Source of the DNA: Zygnema cylindricum
Lineage: Eukaryota; Streptophyta; Zygnematophyceae; Zygnematales; Zygnemataceae
NCBI GenBank assembly: GCA_037447655.1
Contig: JBBHKE010003219.1
Coordinates: 49,172-67,877, forward strand
Direction: 5' to 3'
DNA length: 18,706 nt
Shown: piece by piece, positions 1-7,804 of the stretch
Numbering within the stretch: the stretch's first letter is position 1
How the letters are laid out: each line of letters begins with the position of its first letter
The notes under the pieces: generated by a model
Databases searched by the model: none
What the model was told of the DNA's origin: nothing
What the model saw: the letters and a program-made list of their open reading frames with translations, nothing else
Program-made: the position numbers and the translations under genes

Positions 1-198
1 AGAGGAGGGTAGAGGGAGTGGGGAGGGTGAGGGGGAGGGGGATGGAAAGGGGGTATAAGAGGAGAATGAGAGGGAGTGGGAAAGGAGGAGAATATGGGGG
101 AAAGGTAGGGGGAGGGGGAGTGGGAGGGGTGAGGGAGATGGGAGGAGATAGAGAGGGCGAGGGAGAGAGAGCGGAGGGAGGGAGAGAGGGAGAAAGAT
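1..198 (+). repeat. G/A-rich polypurine block
   Basis: The + strand is almost entirely purine, with many GGG to GGGGG runs separated by short A-containing spacers, and it changes abruptly to ordinary AT-rich sequence near 199. The runs near 1-50 and 100-150 are spaced closely enough that G-quadruplex folding is possible. The open frame across it is low-complexity Gly/Arg/Glu and has no sign of being a gene. It is truncated by the window start. Confidence 0.8.
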
Positions 199-771
199 GA
201 CGCTTGCCATTGTTTTCCCTAATCCCACGAAGCGCCAAAACTCGATCAAATCCTACTTCCAAAAGTTTTGAAAGTTTATCGTTCTCTTCATTTCCCAAAA
301 AGGTGCTTTCTTCCTCCGTTGAATCTCTCTCACTCACACCTGAGAAATCTGTTTTTTTTTTTTTTTGTACCATAAATCCAAAAAACACAATAAATTCAAA
401 TTTAACCATGCACTTTGAGCATTTTAAACATGCACTACTGTTGAATAATATTGATTTTAGTGAATAAGTATTGAATTTAATGAATAAGTGCATCAGTTTT
501 TTCTATGATTCTTTTACCATTTTGTTTTTCAGTTTTTACTTATTTTTTCAAAAAAAATGACAACAATCTAACTTTTACATAAAAGAAACCAACATAAATT
601 TGAATCATCATTTGTAACTTAATTTATTTTTTATTTTTTTTGTGTGCCAAATGATCCACAATATATGGGTTTAAATTTCATTGATTTTTTATTAAGTGGA
701 AAAAAAACCAAAGAAATTGAAGCTTCTTACTACTACTCCAATTCCCACGCTCTTCATTCATAGATGCCATC

Positions 772-774
<3 letters not shown>
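199..774. other. AT-rich intergenic spacer, no gene seen
   Basis: This stretch is AT-rich with many homopolymer T and A runs, for example a long T run near 352-366. The short open frame at 204-467 has no recognisable domain and ends in low-complexity sequence, so I do not call it a gene. No RNA gene or clear repeat is visible. Confidence 0.6.
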
Positions 775-835
<61 letters not shown>

Positions 836-968
836 GAGAATGAAAAGGAGAGAGAAGAAAAGAGAGGGAGGGGAAGAAAAAGAGAAGGAAAGAAGAGAGA
901 AGGAAAAGGAAGAGAAGGAGAGTGAAAAAAAAGAGGGAGGAAAATGAAAAGAGAGAGGAAAAAAAAAA
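775..968 (+). repeat. (AG)28 microsatellite followed by a polypurine tract
   Basis: A perfect AG dinucleotide run covers about 775-831 and continues as an imperfect all-purine G/A tract to about 968. The strand asymmetry (purine on +, pyrimidine on -) is nearly complete. Mirror symmetry in such tracts permits intramolecular triplex formation, which is a structural inference. The open frames read on either strand here are Glu/Arg/Lys or Ser/Leu/Phe low-complexity artefacts. Confidence 0.92.
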
Positions 969-1885
969 TGACAAGAATATGTTTTAAAAATCAGTGGCCT
1001 AAGGTAAATGGTTACATGAATAACTTGTTATGGGTTTAAAATAAGTGGCTGAAGAAAAATGCATGATTATCAAAATGTTTGATATAAGCTTAGAAGTGAG
1101 TGGCTCAAAGTGAGTAGTTAAATAAACATTTATTGTAGTTAGATTATTTAGCGACATGCTATTGGAGATAGAAAGATTTTGTAATAGTTAAATTTTATTA
1201 TCGACGGCATGGAGGACACCTGGAAAAGCGTCGTCGATCATGAAAACCACGAACGATATCCAACGACAAGTGGACGAGGATCAAACCCCATTGAAAATCT
1301 TTAAGCGGTTGAAATTTTTGCATGGGGATCGACGGTTTGGATCGAAATCGTACATATTTTTAAGCGTAATAAATTATAAATATTTCACGCCGTGTCGCCT
1401 AAAGTTGCGCCGCTAACGCTTTCGGGTTGGTACCCGTTTGTTGATGTAAACCCATCGTCACACTAATATAAATTCTCATTTGTAATGATTTTGTATCGGA
1501 GAGTGGTCGCGGACACCAAAATATTTGTTTCGGACATTAAACGAACTGTCCACCCAAGATCGTCACGAACGATTTGATAAATTAACGTTTTACGAAATCA
1601 TGCGAAAACGTTAACGGTTAGTTTGTCGTTATTGTAGGTCAGAGGTTGTCAACGCTGGCCGTGTAATCCAGACACAATCGTTAATTGTACTGTTTTGTAT
1701 CGAAGTCACTTTTCCGATATTGGATATGTCATTAAAGTTCGGTACTCAACAGGCGGTATATCGCTCCGATACATATTGAATCTTAATATTGCGATATCTT
1801 GCCGATATTAGTTTCGATATGCCGATATGTTTATACCGCGATATATCGACGAGACATTCTGTTACAAAAAAAATCCAACATGGGG
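969..1885. other. Intergenic; possible old transposon or LTR remnant
   Basis: From about 1197 to 1860 the composition changes: CG-containing words become common (for example TCGACGG, CGAACGA, GCGCCGC), unlike the flanking AT-rich spacer. Around 1716-1852 the word CGATAT and its variants recur, including the palindrome CGATATATCG at 1842-1851. Similar CGATATATC occurs at 3538-3546, beyond the hAT element, so the older sequence may have been split by that insertion. I see no long open frame, no clear terminal repeats and no primer-binding site, so the assignment to a transposon is only an inference. Confidence 0.3.
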
Positions 1886-2236
1886 AGGAGAGGCAGAGGT
1901 CGCAAAAGTCAAAAAATTTCATACCCGAAACCGACCGTTTTTTTTTTCAAAATCTGAGTAACCGACGCCCGACCGAGTTTTGTCACGCTCCAAAAATTTT
2001 AACCGTTAACCGACCGTCGTTTACGAAAAAATAAAATAACCGAATCTTGATTTTTCGCGACTAACCGTGCCCGCCCGTAACCGAAAAAGTACAAAATTAA
2101 TCAATGTACGACGGAATAAGCCAATAATTACGATTTGTCGCGTTCCTTAAGATTTGCGAAATGAATAGTGTTACTACCGTGTCATATTTGCGACGATTTG
2201 TCGCGTTCCTTAAGATTTGCGAAATGAATAGTGTTA

Positions 2237-2932
2237 GGGCGTGTCCCCATGTGTTCAAGTAAGGGTTTTTTTCCGTCGTTTACACAAAAAATGGGACTCT
2301 TTACTTGAAAATATTACGCCGTACGAAAAATGGGCAAAAACTCGATTACATTTTGCGTCATCTTGGAGCTTGAAAGGTACGGCAATTTGGCAGTATTATC
2401 ATTGCGACCCACTTCTAGCTCATCTTCACACTTGCACTGAAATAAAATCGCGACCTGCTTTTAATCAAAATACTACCCTATTGACGAATAGAAAGCCTGG
2501 GTTGCACGTGTCAAAAGTTTTCATTTGTTTTTTTGCAGTTGGTATAATACACGAAAAAAAAATTGTTTGTCCGTTTGCTTATGTTGTCCACTTGTGGGCG
2601 TCTACAAATGTCATTTTGTAGACGTAGGCGATTGCTTATGTCATTCACGTGTGGGCGTCAACAAATGACAGTTGGCGTCAACAATTGTCCCAGTATGTCA
2701 TGAGCTCTTTGCGACGTACAAATGCCTGCAGTTTGTTCCTATATCGTTGGCGTCTACAAATGTCAGCAGTTTGGGTTTTGCAGGTATTGGCGACGTGTAC
2801 AACTGCCACAAATTAAAAATAATGAACGCGCAAGCAATGATTCACATAGGCACACTTTGAAAAGTACACCGTAAAATCAGCGCTAAATTCCAAAATAACG
2901 TTTCAAAATATCGGTTACATGGGGACACGCCC
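2237..2932. mobile_element. PIF/Harbinger-like MITE nested in the hAT element
   Basis: Perfect 16-bp terminal inverted repeats are present: GGGCGTGTCCCCATGT at 2237-2252 and its reverse complement at 2917-2932. They are flanked by TTA on both sides (2234-2236 and 2933-2935). A 3-bp TTA duplication with ends starting GGGC fits the PIF/Harbinger superfamily. The empty site can be read from a neighbouring repeat unit (GTGTTACTACCG near 2168-2179), so the boundaries are secure. At 696 bp without a transposase it is non-autonomous. The open frames at 2241-2621 and 2672-2860 are internal and show no recognisable domain. The right half carries degenerate GGCGTC(T/A)ACAAATG repeats. Confidence 0.85.
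2599..2624. other. 10-bp perfect hairpin inside the MITE
   Basis: CGTCTACAAA (2599-2608) pairs perfectly with TTTGTAGACG (2615-2624) across a 6-nt loop. The left arm is also one copy of the GGCGTC(T/A)ACAAATG motif that recurs near 2653, 2674 and 2749. The hairpin could be structural or the relic of an inverted duplication of that motif. Confidence 0.7.
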
Positions 2933-3651
2933 TTACTACCGTGTCAGATTTGCGACGCTTTGTCGCGTTGCCTAAGATTTGCGAAATGAATATTGTACTA
3001 CCGTGTCAGATTTGCGACGCTTTGTCGCGTTCCTTAAGATTTTCGAAATGAATAGTGTACTACCGTATCAGATTTGCGACGCTTTGTCGCGTTCCCTTTG
3101 ATTTGCGAAATAAATAGCTTACTACAGTACAGTGTCAGATTTGCGACGCTAATCATGATGTCACGTACTTCCACGATGCCAAAGAGTACAAAGTATAAGA
3201 ATGTTGGATTATAGGGACAGTACAAAATTTTCATTTTTTTTTGGTTTTTTTGTTGACCGACCGTAACCGACCGTTTTTTTTTCCTGGTGAATCAACCGAC
3301 CGTAACCGCCCGACCCCTAAAATTTGGCAACCGAATCCGTTCCGGATCCGGCGCTGGCGGTCGGTTAACGGTCGGTCACGGTTTCGGTTGACCGTTTGCG
3401 ACCTCTAAGGAGAGCGGGGGCGTCCGTCGTACGATTTTCCTGTACATGATTTCCATAATACAAATGTACGTAACCCCACCTCCCACCAAATATATCACTA
3501 TGATTTTTGTTGGTCTCGGAGCGATAGCTCTTCGATTTTCGATATATCAAATACTGATAAATCGTGATAAGAATTTTCTCGATGCTCAAAACCAGTGTAG
3601 AGCCTGACGTTGACGCTTTAGCCCAACCAAAATGACCCATGTGCTTTTTAT

Positions 3652-3741
3652 ATCTATTCGGAAACAGAAGTCACAACATGAAACACATAAACTTATATAC
3701 TTATGTGAACTTAGAGACACATGCTTTTATTGTATTTTTCT
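3652..3741 (+). repeat. Direct repeat, upstream copy (about 90 bp)
   Basis: This block from ATCTATTCG to TTTTTCT matches 5993-6086 in the same orientation with only scattered differences. Shared landmarks are CACATGAAACACAT-like sequence, CTTATATACTTA, and TTAGAGAC(A/G)CATGCT. The downstream copy lies immediately 5' of the gene at 6181. The sequence beyond either edge is not shared. It may be a duplicated promoter-proximal fragment or a dispersed repeat present twice; the sequence does not decide. Confidence 0.8.
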
Positions 3742-3962
3742 TTAAGGGTCATCTCGAGGTGCCCATGACTCTTTCGTTGGATTCTTTTTGTTTTAATGCT
3801 TCAGTATATTCTCCTTTGATAACAAAAGTTCCTCGCATATTTTTGTACTTCTAACATGAACTCAAACGTAAGTACGCTTTTGTTGGAGTAATTGGTGGAG
3901 CAAAATGTAAAAGCAAAAATAAAACACCAACCGGAGGGTTTCTCTCACATGAAATCACATTG

Positions 3963-4765
3963 GAAACATAGAAATTGTATGTTCGTTATCAAACCAAAGC
4001 AAGTTGCGCGTGTGTTGATTTTGCTTTCTTTTTGTTTTTTTTTTTCCACGAAGATTCCCGCTAACTAGTCAAAAGCATGTCAACATAGGACTCTTTTTTG
4101 CAGCAATAAGATTTTCATGTGGGTTAGAAACTTGTACCAAGTTGCTTGCACCATACTCTAGTTTCTATGTTCCATTGTTTCAACTAACTATGTTCCCTTT
4201 AGTTTATACAAAAGCACATCTTCTATTTTCTATGTTTCCGTTGGTCAAGATCAGTTTTCGAAAGTAGTCAATCTTTTTGGTGGTTAGTTTGTACCAAGTT
4301 TGTACCATTATATATGCAGTACATAGTGTGATAAGTGCTCGTAGGAGCAAAATATGTGCATTTTCAGTTGAATATTATCGCTAGTTGCTTGTTTTTTTGT
4401 TTCCTTGTTTGTTTACACTGCTTTTGCTGAGGACTCCTGAAGTTAACCGGCTTTACCCACAATAAAAATTCTTGGCAGAAATCACTCGTATCATGTTGGT
4501 ACAAGTCTTGTCGATTTTATTCTTGCGCATGTAAACTCTTGCACCAAGTAAAAATCGCTCACGCGAAAGTTGTTCCTTGTCTTTGTCTTAGTAAAGACAC
4601 TACAGCTTTAACTGGGAAACATAGTAATGGGACTACATCAGTAACATAGAAACATTTATTTGAAACCAACCAACCGTGCCGCTGATCTCTTTTGTTTCTT
4701 TTGTAGTACCCTTACTATGTCAAAGCAAGCCGATTTTACCCCGGACTTATCCTTTTCTATGTTTC
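3963..4765. repeat. Cluster of GAAACATAG / CTATGTTTC motifs in both orientations
   Basis: Exact or near-exact copies occur near 3963, 4164, 4186, 4229, 4616, 4643 and 4757. Some read GAAACATAG and others the reverse complement, including the variant CTATGTTCC. In the same interval TTGTACCAAG or TTGCACCAAG appears near 4132, 4289 and 4539. Dense short motifs in both orientations are typical of subterminal regions of CACTA or Mutator-like transposons, but I could not find matching ends, so the identity is open. Confidence 0.45.
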
Positions 4766-5348
4766 AGTTCCACTGTTTTTCAAATTTCAACTAAAAAGAG
4801 TCGGTTCGTCTTGTAGTAAAATGATAGCCAATATTGAGACAAACAGGCTAGTTTTCCATGGTCAAAGGTAGTCAACATCAGTTCCCGTCAGATTGTAACA
4901 AAAGTCAACGAATTAAGTACCAAACCGTACTTCATGTCGTAAGCACTTATGCAAGAGTAAAATTAGTGGTTGAGAAAAGTATAATCATCCAGGTTTATGA
5001 GTTGTTTGCTGTTCAATTTAGATAATTATATGCATAGTACTCCGTGTACCACTATTACTGTGGATGTGCTTTGTCGTCATGAAACGAGATTCTTACAAAT
5101 GCCCCCTTATTTTTTTGGAGACGACCAATCAGAAAGTGGGCATCTTGACTTTCCTTCACAACCATTGGATTAGAAATCTGACGAGAGTGCACATAGAAAA
5201 CCATTCCGTGGGAAAAATAACCGGGAAAAAAAAAACCTTAAAAAAATCTCAAATAGCGTAGTTTATTCTATATTTTTCATTACTCTAATTACGGCTATTT
5301 CCAAGTACCTTAAAAAATGAAAGTACGTTGTCTCTTAAATAGAGTGGT

Positions 5349-5371
5349 GTACGGTCTGTGTCAGACCGTAC
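5349..5371. other. Perfect 10-bp inverted repeat with 3-nt loop
   Basis: GTACGGTCTG (5349-5358) and CAGACCGTAC (5362-5371) are exact reverse complements around TGT. No T-run or transposon boundary makes its role clear. It could be a cruciform-prone site or a MITE relic. Confidence 0.7.
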
Positions 5372-5992
5372 ATAAATGTACCTTTTTAAGTTAAAAAGTA
5401 CAATGAATTAGTTTTAGAAACCGCGGACGCATGAGTATGTGCGTTCTAAAAAGGGAAAAAAAAAAATGTCATAAAAAATCCCGCTCACACATATTCGTCT
5501 GACAGCCGCGTTTCGACCGTGTGAACGCCAACGGGGTTGGTCCGTAGGTTTTGGTAATTTTTTTGGCAGTGTGGTAATTTTTGTTTTTTATCGTCCCTTA
5601 CTGCGTGGTTGGTCAATTTGAGGCTTTATTTAGTGTGGCCCTCAAAATTGCAGACGCTAATATGACAGATTGTCCTTTCGTAAGTTGTGTTATGGGCTTT
5701 TCATGTGATCTTCTTAAATCGCCTACTTTTCATCAACGACCGTCCGATCGCCCAAATCTGACGGTTTAAATTAAAAGTCCCTCAAAACTCACAGAAATAT
5801 TTTTTTTTGTCCGATTTTTTTTCAAAATTTAGACATGTCGTTTAATTCTCTATCGATCGATGTGCAACTCAACCCTGTTCCTATTTTATTTCATTTTGCG
5901 GCCAATACAATATGGGTCTTAAGGGCATATTGTATGTTTTGCGTACAATAGGCATATTGTATGGGCGTACGGACACCTACTTTTGAACTATG

Positions 5993-6086
5993 ATCTATTC
6001 GAAAACAAAAGTCACCACATGAAACACATTAACTTATATACTTAAGTGAAAAAACTTAGAGACGCATGCTGTTGTTGTACTTTTCT
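5993..6086 (+). repeat. Direct repeat, gene-proximal copy
   Basis: This is the second copy of the block at 3652-3741, from ATCTATTCG to ACTTTTCT. It holds the TATATA at 6035-6040 and abuts the pyrimidine-rich leader repeat of the gene. It differs from the upstream copy by substitutions and a few inserted A residues near 6048-6053. Confidence 0.8.
6035..6040 (+). promoter_or_regulatory. Candidate TATA box of the plastid-protein gene
   Basis: TATATA in the context CTTATATACTTA lies about 146 bp upstream of the ATG at 6181. Usual plant spacing would put the transcript start near 6065, giving a leader of about 115 nt composed largely of the CT-rich repeat. An identical TATATA occurs in the upstream duplicate at 3694-3699. 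This is a motif match only; an ATG at 6066, out of frame with the gene, would then lie at the very 5' end. Confidence 0.35.
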
Positions 6087-6170
6087 CTCCCTCTCCCTCT
6101 CCCTCTCACTCTCCCTCTCCCTCTCCCTCTCCCTCTCCCTCTCTCTCTCCCTCTCCCTCTCCCTCTCCCT
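6085..6170 (+). repeat. (CTCCCT)n microsatellite in the probable 5' leader
   Basis: Hexamer CTCCCT repeats with minor interruptions (one CTCACT, one CTCTCT stretch) fill the space directly upstream of the start codon. Pyrimidine-rich CT microsatellites are common in plant 5' untranslated regions. Read in the frame of the gene they encode a Ser-Leu run without an in-frame ATG, so I place them outside the protein. Confidence 0.85.
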
Positions 6171-6180
6171 AGCCTTCTCC

Positions 6181-6566
6181 ATGGCTTTACAAATAATAGC
6201 TCAAAGCTTAATGCTTCCCTCTAACCATCATCAACTCTCTCTGCCCTCAACCGCCATAGCCTCAAGATCAACTGCCCTTTCTCAGTTTCAAAACTCACAG
6301 AAATTCTTTGCAAAGGTTTTTTATCAGTCTTCCTCATGTAAAGTTAGGGTTACATTGCATTCACCTGATAATCTCATGTCCTATTCCAGTACCGGAGTTC
6401 GCCATTTTTTTAATCAAGATAGTTTTTTGAATCACGGAAGGTTTCAGAATGGAGGAAGAGCAATTAGTTATACAAGGTTTTTAGGGTTAAGAGAAAGAAA
6501 TCGAGGAATATCGGAAAATCGGGAAAGGCCGGGATCTATACAAGCAGTTCACGACTTTGGAGGAAG
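6181..6566 (+). other. Exon 1 (coding part), transit peptide and linker
   Basis: It encodes residues 1-128 plus two bases of codon 129. Continuing past the donor meets TGA at 6568-6570 almost at once, so splicing at 6566 is required for a longer protein. Clear coding character begins at the ATG, where the leader repeat ends. Confidence 0.75.
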
Positions 6567-7804
6567 GTGAAGCTTTTTCTTTCCATGAAAAGTATAGGAA
6601 AGAATTATTGATTTCAAGAATATTGTAAGGAAGTTTGGTAATTGGCTAAATGTGTGCACTAAATATGAAATAAATGTCAATAGAGTGGACATTTCACATT
6701 TTTTTTTAGGGTTCTTCATCGTGAGATATTTGTTCAGGTGCCATTTACTTGCATACAAATTTGCAAGAAGGTTATTTTCTCAAAATTTTGATTTTTTTTA
6801 ATAGTAGATTTGACTTTTGACTATTTACAAGTCATGAAAATGTACCACTCTCCTCCAAAAAAAAAGAGTTTTCTGAGATTCATGGTCGTGCATTTTATAC
6901 TTTACTTTCTACTTCTTTTTTGTATATAAAGTAAAGGTGTAGAAGAAGTTTGGTTTTTGGCTGCCGATGAATTTGGATTTTTGCCTCTTTTAATCGGTTT
7001 TATGTTTTAATCATATTTTTTCTTTTTCATCGGCTTTTTCCACTTCTATTCCTGTCCAAATAACTCATTTTAGCTTTCAATTTATGCTTAACAATATTTT
7101 ACCTGGACAGTTCTTGGTGATTTTAAGTAAAAAACCCTAAAAAACCTCAAAAACTCCAAAAACCCTGCATTGGAGTTTATTTGGCAAAAACAAGCTTCTT
7201 GAACTCGATCAGAAACTGTAAACTATTTTGTAGTTCTGCTGGTTGTAGATATTCCACTGTATGCTTGAGAATTATGGATTTATAAAGTAAGATGACGTCA
7301 CTTACCAAAAGTTTAACACTGGTTGGGATGACAGGACAGTGTGCAAAGAAATGATGCTGCCATAACCGGACCTCTGGTTAAACCCTCACCACAGGTTAGG
7401 TTTTCTCTCTGGTTAAATCCTAAACCCTCAAAAGTGTTTTCTGACCGAGATTCATAATATTGACTTTACTTTTCCATTGGTCTATGGCTTTTTTGCTTTA
7501 TTTTATAAGAAAAACTCAGAGAGAACGTGTTGTTTGAGTGTTTTTTTTTTTTTAAGGGTTTAAACCATTGTAGTAAGCCTTATATTCTTCAATTTGAAAA
7601 TGGAGAAAAAGTGTTGTTTGGGCGAGATCTCTTAATAAACACCAAACCATAGTTTAAGCCCTACAAGCTTGTTTATTATCAAAACTCAAAGTCAAAGTGT
7701 TTTTCTTACGAGGCTTTTTCCAGTTTTCTGCGGAGGAGGCGGTGAGAAAACAGCTCAATGCGCTTTCTGAAAATGACAATCCTCGCCAAGATCATGGCTT
7801 GGAG
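6181..7804 (+). CDS. 5' part of a nuclear gene for a putative plastid protein of unknown function (three exons)
   Basis: Exons 6181-6566, 7340-7394 and 7724-7804 join to an open frame of 174 residues. Donors are AAG|GTGAAG, CAG|GTTAGG and GAG|GTTGGA; acceptors are GGACAG| and TTCCAG|. Intron phases are 2, 0 and 0. The start is the first in-frame ATG after the CT leader and has G at +4. Residues 1-62 begin MALQ, are rich in Ser, Ala, Gln and Asn, and contain no Asp or Glu, as in a chloroplast transit peptide. Residues 99-116 are Arg-rich. Residues 148-174 (FSAEEAVRKQLNAL, then ENDNPRQDHGLE) look conserved. I recall a similar segment in uncharacterised plant plastid proteins, where a block like VMYRFAGFDPF follows; this is memory, not a search. 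No such exon is visible downstream, so the gene is 3'-incomplete here. A broken copy is possible. Confidence 0.72.
6567..7339 (+). other. Intron 1
   Basis: This 773-bp T-rich intron is typical of plants. Around 7131-7165 it contains AACCCTAAAAAACC-like words, a telomere-like motif in the orientation opposite to the satellite downstream. No gene or RNA is seen inside. Intron 2 (7395-7723, 329 bp) is likewise T-rich and unremarkable. Confidence 0.6.
7340..7394 (+). other. Exon 2 (55 bp)
   Basis: Between two AG options, only the acceptor at 7338-7339 keeps the frame. Its first T completes a Ser codon (AG|T), and 18 codons follow, reading VQRNDAAITGPLVKPSPQ. The earlier AG at 7333-7334 would lead to a stop after ten codons. 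The donor CAG|GTTAGG is a good match to consensus. Confidence 0.68.
7724..7804 (+). other. Exon 3 (81 bp)
   Basis: A pyrimidine-rich stretch ending TTTTTCCAG precedes 27 codons rich in Glu, Asn, Asp and Gln. They are GC-richer than the flanking introns. The exon ends at GAG|GTTGGA in phase 0. The intron that follows quickly becomes T-rich. Confidence 0.7.

Larger units (their letters stand above)
2131..3150. repeat. 62-63-bp tandem repeat inside the hAT element, split by a MITE
   Basis: Units contain CGCTTTGTCGCGTTCCTTAA followed by GATTTGCGAAATGAATAGTG and TACTACCGTGTCAGATTTGCGA. Unit starts are 2131, 2194, 2956, 3018 and 3080, with a short remnant at 3147. Spacing is 62-63 bp, with 67 bp for the last full unit. 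The second unit is interrupted: 2194-2236 joins to 2936-2955 once the MITE and one TTA copy are removed, restoring exactly 63 bp. The palindromic-looking core GCGACGCTTTGTCGC can pair with itself. I infer no coding function. Confidence 0.88.
1894..3407. mobile_element. Non-autonomous hAT-like DNA transposon
   Basis: The left end starts CAGAGGTCGCAAA (1894-1906) and the right end (3395-3407) is its reverse complement with one difference, TAGAGGTCGCAAA. Directly outside lie AGGAGAGG (1886-1893) and AGGAGAGC (3408-3415), an 8-bp target-site duplication with 7 of 8 matches. Short inverted ends of this form with an 8-bp duplication are the hallmark of hAT elements. Both subterminal regions (about 1920-2095 and 3254-3395) are packed with AACCGACCG-like words, as expected for subterminal transposase-binding repeats in Ac/Ds-type elements. 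The total is 1514 bp, or about 815 bp without the nested MITE. No transposase frame is present, so it depended on an autonomous partner. Orientation is undetermined. Confidence 0.8.
3742..5992. other. Intergenic region, no gene seen; several short repeat motifs
   Basis: No convincing coding frame exists in these 2.25 kb; the open frames near 5064-5261 and 5581-5769 lack recognisable domains. The part at 3960-4770 holds a cluster of GAAACATAG motifs in both orientations and TTG(T/C)ACCAAG words. A short hairpin lies at 5349-5371. GGCATATTGTATG is directly repeated at 5924-5936 and 5951-5963. The last several hundred bases should include upstream regulatory sequence of the gene at 6181, but I recognise no specific element there. 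Confidence 0.5.

Noticed and set aside
678-974. Open frames through the AG/polypurine tract on both strands
   Set aside because: They translate simple repeats into Glu/Arg or Ser/Leu/Phe runs, with no domain and no splice or promoter context.
2241-2621. 126-residue open frame on + strand
   Set aside because: It lies wholly inside the MITE, starts within its terminal inverted repeat, and shows no transposase or other recognisable motif.
4598-4990. CACTA-type transposon starting at CACTACAGC (near 4598)
   Set aside because: No matching inverted end and no 3-bp duplication could be found; the TAGTG near 4964 does not extend the match.
3652-6086. The 90-bp direct repeats as LTRs of a retrotransposon
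   Set aside because: They are too short, lack TG..CA ends and flanking 5-bp duplications, and no gag-pol coding sequence lies between them.
6046-6180. N-terminal extension of the gene through the CT repeat (Ser-Leu run)
   Set aside because: There is no in-frame ATG upstream of 6181; the frame only extends using a GTG start through a microsatellite.
7335-7394. Alternative acceptor for exon 2 at 7334, giving DSVQRND in its own frame
   Set aside because: Joined to exon 1 in phase 2 it hits a stop after ten codons; the acceptor at 7339 keeps the frame.
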